From Pseudomonadota bacterium (GTDB lineage: Bacteria; Pseudomonadota; Alphaproteobacteria; Rhizobiales; Devosiaceae), in contig JAEZHZ010000339.1 in NCBI GenBank assembly GCA_023436745.1, forward strand, positions 1-28,280: 28,280 nt of DNA, in the 5' to 3' direction. The notes below the pieces were generated by a model. It was not told the DNA's origin, searched no databases, and worked only from the letters and a program-made list of their open reading frames with translations. The translations under genes were made by a program, and so were the position numbers. Below, piece by piece: positions 23,488 through 28,280 of the stretch (positions are counted from its first letter, which is position 1; the number at the start of each line of letters is the position of its first letter).

Positions 23488-25428
23488 ATGGATCAGGTAT
23501 TGGCGTCCCTCGGGGAGGAGGGGCGTTTTCGCATCCTGCTGGATGCGATAACCGATTACGCCATCTACATGATCTCGCCGGAAGGAATCGTGTCGAGCTG
23601 GAACGCCGGCGCGGCCCGTCTCAAGGGGTACACCGAAGCGGAGATTCTGGGACAGAACTTCGCGAACTTCTACACCCCCGAGGATCGGGAGCGTGGGCTT
23701 CCCCAGCGCGCCCTGCGCATTGCCTCGACCGAGGGCCGCTTCGAAAGCGAGGGCTGGCGCGTCCGCAAGGATGGCAACCGCTTCTGGGCCCATGTGGTGG
23801 TTGACGCCATCCGGGACCCCACCGGCCGCCTGATCGGTTTTGCCAAGGTCACCCGCGATCTCACCGAGCGCCGGACGGCCCAGATGGCGCTGCAGGCCAG
23901 CGAGGAACAGTTCCGCCGCCTCGTCGAGGGCGTGACCGACTACGCGATCTACATGATCTCGCCAGAGGGCATCGTCACCAACTGGAATGCCGGTGCTCAA
24001 CGCATCAAGGGCTACACCCGCGACGAGATCGTCGGACACCATTTCCGCAGCTTCTATGTCCCGGAGGACAGGGAGGCCGGCGAGCCCGAACGGGCCCTGA
24101 CCATCGCCCGCGCCGAAGGGCGCTACGAGCGCGAAGGCTGGCGGGTCCGCAAGGACGGCACCCGTTTCCGCGCCCACGTGGTCATCGACGCCATCTACAA
24201 TGACGACGGCACCCTGCTCGGCTTTGCCAAGATCACCCGCGACATCACCGAGCGGCAACAGGCTCAGGACGCGCTGGAGCAGACCCGCGAGCAGCTCTTC
24301 CAGGCCCAGAAGCTCGAGGCCGTCGGCCAGCTCACCGGTGGCATCGCCCACGACTTCAACAATCTGCTCATGGCCGTGCTGTCGAGCCTGGATCTCGCCA
24401 CCAAGCGCCTGCCGCCCGGCACCGAGGTCAGCCGGTGGCTCGCCAATGCGACCGAAGGCGCCCGCCGCGGGGTCACGCTCACGCAGCGCCTCCTCGCCTT
24501 TGCCCGTCGCCAGACCCTCGAGTTCCGCCCGGTGGACCTGACCCGGCTGGTGGGCGACATGACGGAACTGCTGCAGCGCTCGCTCGGCACCACCATCCAT
24601 ATCGAGACCCGGTTCGAGGACAACCTGCCGCTGGTGCGCACCGATGCGGTTCAGCTTGAAACGGCCATACTCAACCTGGCGGTGAACGCGCGCGACGCCA
24701 TGCCAGCGGGTGGCCGGCTCACCATCGCCGCCGAACTTGCAACGCCCACCGCCGACGAACTCCCGCCCGGCCGCTATGTCCGCCTGTCGGTTTCAGACGA
24801 GGGCGAGGGCATGTCCCCGGAGACCCTGCAGCGGGCCACGGAACCCTTCTTCACCACCAAGGGTGTCGGCAAGGGCACCGGGCTCGGACTGTCCATGGTG
24901 CACGGGCTTGCCCAGCAATCGGGTGGTCGGTTGAGCATCACCAGCGTCGAGGGGCGCGGAACCACGGCCAGCATCTGGCTGCCCGTCATCGAGGACGACG
25001 AGATGCTCGCCGACGAGGAGCCCGAGCTGCCCCTGGAGGTCTCGCCCGAGGCCGACCCGGCGCGACGGCACCTCAACGTGCTCGCGGTGGACGATGACGC
25101 TCTTGTGCTGATGAACACCGCCGCCATGCTCGAGGATCTCGGCCATACCGTGGTGGAGGCCTATTCCGCCGAGGAGGCTCTCGGCCACCTCGATGCCCAG
25201 CCCTTTGACCTCGTGGTGACCGATCACGCCATGCCGCGGATGACCGGTGCACAGCTGGCCGTCGAGATCATGCGGCGCTGGCCGTCGACCGGCATCATTC
25301 TTGCCACGGGCTATGCCGAACTGCCGGAGGGCGAGGAACTGCGCCTGCCGCGGCTCAACAAGCCGTTCTCGGAGGCCGACCTCAGCGCCGCCATCAGCGC
25401 AATGGGGCGGCGCCAGGGCGCCGCCTGA
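23488..25428 (+). CDS. Tandem-PAS hybrid sensor histidine kinase with receiver domain
   Basis: A soluble 646-residue hybrid kinase. Two PAS domains (about 8-130 and 136-258) share near-identical cores, for example TDYAIYMISPEGIV and EGWRVRKDG in both, and are offset by 384 bp. Next come a HisKA dimerisation domain with GGIAHDFNNLL (phospho-acceptor His288), an HATPase domain (NLAVNARDAMP, SDEGEGMS, FTTKGVGKGTGLGLSMVHGL), and a C-terminal receiver with the acceptor Asp579 in VVTDHAMP and the switch lysine in LNKPF. There are no TM segments. Start alternatives are TTG at 23413 and TTG at 23470 (AAGGAGG 4 nt upstream); the EcfG-like promoter favours ATG at 23488. The gene starts about 70 bp after the preceding stop. 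The input is unknown, and there is no adjacent separate response regulator. Confidence 0.93.
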   Translation: MDQVLASLGEEGRFRILLDAITDYAIYMISPEGIVSSWNAGAARLKGYTEAEILGQNFANFYTPEDRERGLPQRALRIASTEGRFESEGWRVRKDGNRFWAHVVVDAIRDPTGRLIGFAKVTRDLTERRTAQMALQASEEQFRRLVEGVTDYAIYMISPEGIVTNWNAGAQRIKGYTRDEIVGHHFRSFYVPEDREAGEPERALTIARAEGRYEREGWRVRKDGTRFRAHVVIDAIYNDDGTLLGFAKITRDITERQQAQDALEQTREQLFQAQKLEAVGQLTGGIAHDFNNLLMAVLSSLDLATKRLPPGTEVSRWLANATEGARRGVTLTQRLLAFARRQTLEFRPVDLTRLVGDMTELLQRSLGTTIHIETRFEDNLPLVRTDAVQLETAILNLAVNARDAMPAGGRLTIAAELATPTADELPPGRYVRLSVSDEGEGMSPETLQRATEPFFTTKGVGKGTGLGLSMVHGLAQQSGGRLSITSVEGRGTTASIWLPVIEDDEMLADEEPELPLEVSPEADPARRHLNVLAVDDDALVLMNTAAMLEDLGHTVVEAYSAEEALGHLDAQPFDLVVTDHAMPRMTGAQLAVEIMRRWPSTGIILATGYAELPEGEELRLPRLNKPFSEADLSAAISAMGRRQGAA

Positions 25429-25435
25429 GGTTGCG

Positions 25436-26557
25436 TCAGATACGGCCGTCCCTGAGCGAGGTGGCGAGCGGCTCCGGGCGCTCGACGGGCGTGCCGATCT
25501 CGATCACCCGTCCCTCTGCCGAACTGGTGGCGAAGGCTTCCATCACTTCGAGCACGTGCAGCGCCAGGTGCCCGTTGGCGCGGTGGGGCCGGTTCTCGAG
25601 AATGCCCTGCGCCATGTCCGCCACGCCGAGTGAGCGGTAGTTGCCGTCGGCATAGGGCTGCTCCACCGTTACCGCCGTCCACTCCTCGCCCTTGCCGCGC
25701 CGGCGCAGTTCCACCTCGCCGCCGAAGAAGTTCGGGTCCGGCACGATGAGGCTGGCGTCGGTGCCGTAGAGTTCCAGCGGCACATGCTTGTGGGCTGCCA
25801 CGTCGAAGCTCAGCCCCACCTGCACGATCGCGCCGCTGGCAAAGCCCAGCGAGCCGGTGACATGGGTGTCGACGCGCACCTCCATCATCTGCCCCTTCTT
25901 GGGCTCCGAGGTGACGGGCCGCTCGGTCCGCAGCCGCGAACTCATCGCCGACACGCGCGCCACCGGCCCGAGCAGGTTGACGAGGTCGGTGATGTAGTAC
26001 GGTCCCATGTCCAGCACCGGCCCGCCGCCGATGTCGTAGTAGAATGCCGGGTCCGGGTGCCAGCTTTCGTGGCCGGGGCACTGGAAGAATGCGGTGCCCC
26101 CGACGATCTGGCCGAGTGCGCCGGAATCGACCACCTGCCGCGCCTGCTGGTGCGCGCCGCCGAGGAAAGTGTCGGGCGCCGAGCCGATTCTCAGCCCGGC
26201 CTTCTCGGCGGCGTCGAGCAGCCGCTTGCCCTCGGCGAAATTGATGCCGAGCGGCTTTTCCGAATAGACGTGCTTGCCGGCGGCGAGACACCGCAGTCCC
26301 ACCTCCACATGCGCCCGAGGGATGGTGAGGTTGATGATGAGCTTGACCTCCGGGTCGGCCAGCAGCTCTTCGATGGTGACGGCCTTCAGCCCGAACTCGG
26401 CCGCCCGGGCCTCCGCCACCTCGGCCTTCATGTCGGCGATGCCGCGGACGTCGAGCACCGGGAACCCTGCAAGGCCCTCGCGGCCGAGAATGGCGCGCAG
26501 ATAGGCCGACGAGATGTTGCCGGTGCCGATGATGCCGATGCCGAGACGCTGACTCAT
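25436..26557 (-). CDS. Gfo/Idh/MocA-family oxidoreductase (third in window)
   Basis: A 373-residue NAD(P)-dependent dehydrogenase. The Rossmann motif is GIGIIGTGNISSAY (6-19), and SEKPLGINFAEG holds the catalytic lysine. The active-site segment is GGGPVLDMGPYYITDLVNLLGPV: the Asp is kept and Tyr stands where His is usual, a pattern I know from one branch of the family. It is unlike the two dehydrogenases of the ABC operon and is not part of a transport operon here. AGGAGG sets the ATG at 26557. Its 3' end faces the kinase gene, 7 bp apart. Upstream, AGCTTCCATACAA (26625-26613 on the minus strand) repeats a sequence from the ABC operon control region, hinting at shared regulation. Substrate unknown, probably a sugar or cyclitol. 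Confidence 0.88.
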   Translation of the reverse strand: MSQRLGIGIIGTGNISSAYLRAILGREGLAGFPVLDVRGIADMKAEVAEARAAEFGLKAVTIEELLADPEVKLIINLTIPRAHVEVGLRCLAAGKHVYSEKPLGINFAEGKRLLDAAEKAGLRIGSAPDTFLGGAHQQARQVVDSGALGQIVGGTAFFQCPGHESWHPDPAFYYDIGGGPVLDMGPYYITDLVNLLGPVARVSAMSSRLRTERPVTSEPKKGQMMEVRVDTHVTGSLGFASGAIVQVGLSFDVAAHKHVPLELYGTDASLIVPDPNFFGGEVELRRRGKGEEWTAVTVEQPYADGNYRSLGVADMAQGILENRPHRANGHLALHVLEVMEAFATSSAEGRVIEIGTPVERPEPLATSLRDGRI

Positions 26558-26612
26558 TCAATCCTCCTGATTGACGTACATCATTATCGGCACCGGCTCA
26601 GAGTCGCCAGTG

Positions 26613-26625
26613 TTGTATGGAAGCT
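26613..26625 (-). promoter_or_regulatory. 13-bp motif shared with the sugar ABC operon control region
   Basis: AGCTTCCATACAA on the minus strand, about 56 bp upstream of the Gfo/Idh start, is identical to 4782-4794, and both copies point toward their downstream gene. A chance 13-mer match in a window of this size is not rare, so this is only a candidate operator half. Confidence 0.25.
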
Positions 26626-27017
26626 CAGCCGCCCGCGGCCGACTCGATCGGGGTGATCACGTCGACCAGGATCCCGTTGGGGTCGGCAAGAATGAAGTGG
26701 CGCTGACCGAACACCTCGTCGCGCAGGGGCTGCGTGATCTCGACGCCCGCCGCCGAGAGCCGCTTCGCCTCCGCTGCCGCGTCCTCGACATAGAAGCTGA
26801 GGATCAGGCCCTCGGTCGGGGTGCGGCCCGGTAGCGGGATCGAATCATGATCGTAGCGGATCAGTGCCAGTTCGAACGGGTGCTCCGATACGGCGCGCAA
26901 CTGCACATACCAGTCGCTCGAGAAGATGCGGGTGAAGCCGAAATGGTCTTCGTAGAACCGGGCGGTCGTTTCCACGTCCTCGACCTGCACCAGGGGGTAG
27001 AAGCTGTCGGTACGCAT
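26625..27017 (-). CDS. VOC-family (glyoxalase/bleomycin-resistance-like) protein
   Basis: A 130-residue single-module VOC protein. The beta-alpha-beta repeats are seen in FYPLVQVEDVETTARFYEDHFGFTRIFSS and ILSFYVEDAAAEAKRLSAAGVEI, with the terminal FILADPNGILVDVITPI. The C-terminal metal-site Glu position reads Val or Asp, so metal binding may be lost; such proteins can be binding or resistance proteins as well as enzymes. The frame extends upstream through the operator region, but AAGGAGAA sets the ATG at 27017. It is divergent from a TetR gene and flanked by two 19-bp operators, so it is very likely the TetR target. The inducer is unknown. Confidence 0.86.
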   Translation of the reverse strand: MRTDSFYPLVQVEDVETTARFYEDHFGFTRIFSSDWYVQLRAVSEHPFELALIRYDHDSIPLPGRTPTEGLILSFYVEDAAAEAKRLSAAGVEITQPLRDEVFGQRHFILADPNGILVDVITPIESAAGG

Positions 27018-27047
27018 GGTGTTCTCCTTGCTTGGACGGCAGAACAG

Positions 27048-27066
27048 ATACATACTGCCTGTATGT
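27048..27066. promoter_or_regulatory. TetR operator copy 1 (VOC side)
   Basis: ATACATACTGCCTGTATGT is the exact reverse complement of the second copy at 27078-27096. Within it CATAC-TGCCT-GTATG is itself an interrupted palindrome, as expected for a TetR dimer. It ends 31 bp upstream of the VOC start. Confidence 0.8.
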
Positions 27067-27077
27067 AGGATTAGGTA

Positions 27078-27096
27078 ACATACAGGCAGTATGTAT
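27078..27096. promoter_or_regulatory. TetR operator copy 2 (overlaps the tetR start codon)
   Basis: ACATACAGGCAGTATGTAT is the inverted copy of 27048-27066; the centres are 28 bp apart. Its right end includes the first two bases of the tetR ATG (27095), and its central AGG is the only ribosome-site-like sequence for that gene. Repressor binding would block both the promoter and the start region of its own gene. Confidence 0.8.
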
Positions 27097-27676
27097 GCAA
27101 GTTGAAAGACGCACACAGGCAGAGCGCCGTGCCGAAACCCGGCGGCTGCTGCTCGATGCCGGGCGCACGCTGTTCGCGGAGAAGGGTTACGCTGAAACGG
27201 CGACGCCCGAGATCGCCGCAGCCGCCGGCCTCACGCGCGGGGCGCTCTACCACCACTTTCCGGACAAGACGGCGCTGTTCGCCGCGGTGGTCGACGCCGA
27301 GCACGCCGCCGTGGCGAAGGACATCGAGGCCGCCGGTGGCACGAGCGCTGCGGATCCGGTCGCGGCGCTGCTCCTCGGCTCGAGGGCCTTCTTTGCCGCC
27401 ATGTCCGACCCGGGCCGTCGCCGCATCATGCTGCTTGACGCGCCGGCAGTTCTGGGGCGTGAGGCGCTCGATGCCATCGATGCCCGGTATGGGCTCGAGA
27501 CTCTGGTCTGCGGGCTCCGCGATGCCATGGACGCCGGCGCCATCAGGCGCCTGCCGGTCCTGCCGCTGGCGCAGCTCTTCGGCGCCCTGTTCGATCGGGC
27601 CGCCCTTGCACCCCAGGATCAGCGGGCCGACTTCGAGTTGGCTCTCGATGCTATGATCGAAGGTTTGCGGGCATGA
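27095..27676 (+). CDS. TetR-family transcriptional regulator
   Basis: A 193-residue TetR-type repressor. The N-terminal helix-turn-helix (about 8-55) is visible: RRAETRRLLLDAGRTLFAEKGYAETATPEIAAAAGLTRGALYHHFPDKTALFAAVV. The C-terminal part is all-helical and variable, forming the ligand pocket. The frame is open to 27032, but that stretch reads through the operators; the ATG at 27095 is the natural start, with only a weak AGG as ribosome site. It is divergent from the VOC gene with two inverted operators between them, so it should repress both. It is convergent with the FhuF-like gene. Confidence 0.92.
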   Translation: MQVERRTQAERRAETRRLLLDAGRTLFAEKGYAETATPEIAAAAGLTRGALYHHFPDKTALFAAVVDAEHAAVAKDIEAAGGTSAADPVAALLLGSRAFFAAMSDPGRRRIMLLDAPAVLGREALDAIDARYGLETLVCGLRDAMDAGAIRRLPVLPLAQLFGALFDRAALAPQDQRADFELALDAMIEGLRA

Positions 27677-27680
27677 CGCG

Positions 27681-27699
27681 CCGGGCGCAAATTGCCCGG
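27681..27699. terminator. Short stem-loop between convergent genes
   Basis: CCGGGC (27681-27686) pairs with GCCCGG (27694-27699) around a 7-nt loop in the 34-bp gap between the tetR stop and the FhuF-like stop. It may act in both directions, but the stem is short and there is no T-run. Confidence 0.35.
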
Positions 27700-27710
27700 T
27701 GTTCCCGGAT

Positions 27711-28280
27711 CTAACCGCGCTCTGCCACGGCGTTTGCGGTCTGCCGCGCCAGCCGAACGGCCTCCGGCTGCTTCGGGCAGCTGGCGCAGAGCCGGTCCGG
27801 GTCGATCAGGTAGTCGAGGCAGCAGCCCTTGCGCCTGACGATCAGCACTTCGCTGCCATCCCCCGCCGGTACCGCCTCCAGAGCCACATGGCTGGTGAGG
27901 TCCAGTGCCTCGAACCACTGAGCGGCCGTGGCCAGCAGGTCATCCTGTGACAGTTCCGGCCGGCGGTGGCCAAGCCACAGCATCAGGCTGGCCATCCTGT
28001 AGCCGAGCAGGCGCCGCGCCGGGGTTTCCCGCAGCCGCTCCAGCGTGTTGACCTCCGCCAGCATGCTCGTGGTCATTGCCCGCAACTGGCCCGCCGCGTC
28101 GGCGATCATCTCTGCCACCGGGGCACTGCGTTGTGGCCGTCCCGCCAGCCGGAACCCGTCCACATAGATGCCGCGCCGGTCCTGCGAGAGACCGGAAAAG
28201 TCCGGGACAGCACCGTGCAGGTGTACCGCAATCACCGCCAGATAGGCCGGCTGCCAGATCAGGTTGGTCCAGAGCCGCAC
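27711..28280 (-). CDS. FhuF-type ferric siderophore reductase, C-terminal part (5' end outside window)
   Basis: A cytoplasmic iron-sulfur protein that would reduce ferric siderophores to release iron. The visible 189 residues run off the right edge; the first codon is an internal GTG, not a start. The diagnostic feature is GCCLDYLIDPDRLCASCP near the C-terminus, the CC-x10-C-x2-C pattern that binds the unusual [2Fe-2S] cluster of FhuF. The upstream VRLWTNLIWQPAYLAVIAVH segment also fits the family. It ends convergent with tetR. Siderophore transport genes, if linked, would lie to the right of the window. Confidence 0.85.
   Translation of the reverse strand: MRLWTNLIWQPAYLAVIAVHLHGAVPDFSGLSQDRRGIYVDGFRLAGRPQRSAPVAEMIADAAGQLRAMTTSMLAEVNTLERLRETPARRLLGYRMASLMLWLGHRRPELSQDDLLATAAQWFEALDLTSHVALEAVPAGDGSEVLIVRRKGCCLDYLIDPDRLCASCPKQPEAVRLARQTANAVAERG

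Noticed and set aside
25784..26656. 290-codon plus-strand frame
   Set aside because: Antisense shadow of the Gfo/Idh gene at 25436-26557.
27032..27094. Longer TetR start at 27032
   Set aside because: The added codons would be translated through both operators and are not TetR-like; ATG at 27095 fits the family N-terminus.

Overview
The window reads as chromosomal DNA of a high-GC alphaproteobacterium, most likely Hyphomicrobiales (Devosia-like). This is inferred from protein style, the dispersed palindromic repeat after xylA, an EcfG-type general-stress promoter, and OpgGHC-type periplasmic glucan genes. I see no rRNA, tRNA, CRISPR array, transposase or phage gene. Both ends cut through genes: xylose isomerase on the left and a FhuF-type ferric-siderophore reductase on the right.

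Region 1 (1-3709) is pentose metabolism. The 3' part of xylA is followed, after a complex palindromic repeat, by a GH43 beta-xylosidase. A DUF2189 membrane protein with its own predicted promoter comes next.

Region 2 (3713-11489) is a sugar-uptake locus. A divergent LysR regulator faces a CUT1 ABC transporter operon: Tat-exported binding protein, two permeases, two different Gfo/Idh dehydrogenases, then a MalK-type ATPase. Stem-loops after the binding-protein gene and after the second permease gene probably set the relative expression of the parts. The substrate is unknown; the enzyme content suggests an oxidised sugar, glycoside or polyol.

Region 3 (11599-15534) holds an alpha/beta hydrolase, a DUF1801-type protein, a short UvrA-like protein of the drug-resistance type, and a small DUF2188 protein on the opposite strand.

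Region 4 (15596-23416) is an enlarged osmoregulated periplasmic glucan locus. On the minus strand run opgG, an unrecognised 45-codon ORF, opgH, opgC and a GT2-GtrA fusion of the polyprenyl-phosphate-sugar synthase type, tightly packed. Divergent from opgG are a PIG-V-like GT-C membrane glycosyltransferase and an overlapping membrane-anchored periplasmic protein. Together they could make a lipid-linked sugar in the cytoplasm, flip it, and use it outside the membrane, possibly on the glucan. This is the best candidate here for an undescribed system.

Region 5 (23432-28280) starts with a tandem-PAS hybrid histidine kinase behind a GGAAC-N17-CGTT promoter. It continues with a third Gfo/Idh dehydrogenase, a VOC-family protein and a divergent TetR regulator that share two copies of a 19-bp operator in inverted orientation, and the FhuF-like fragment.
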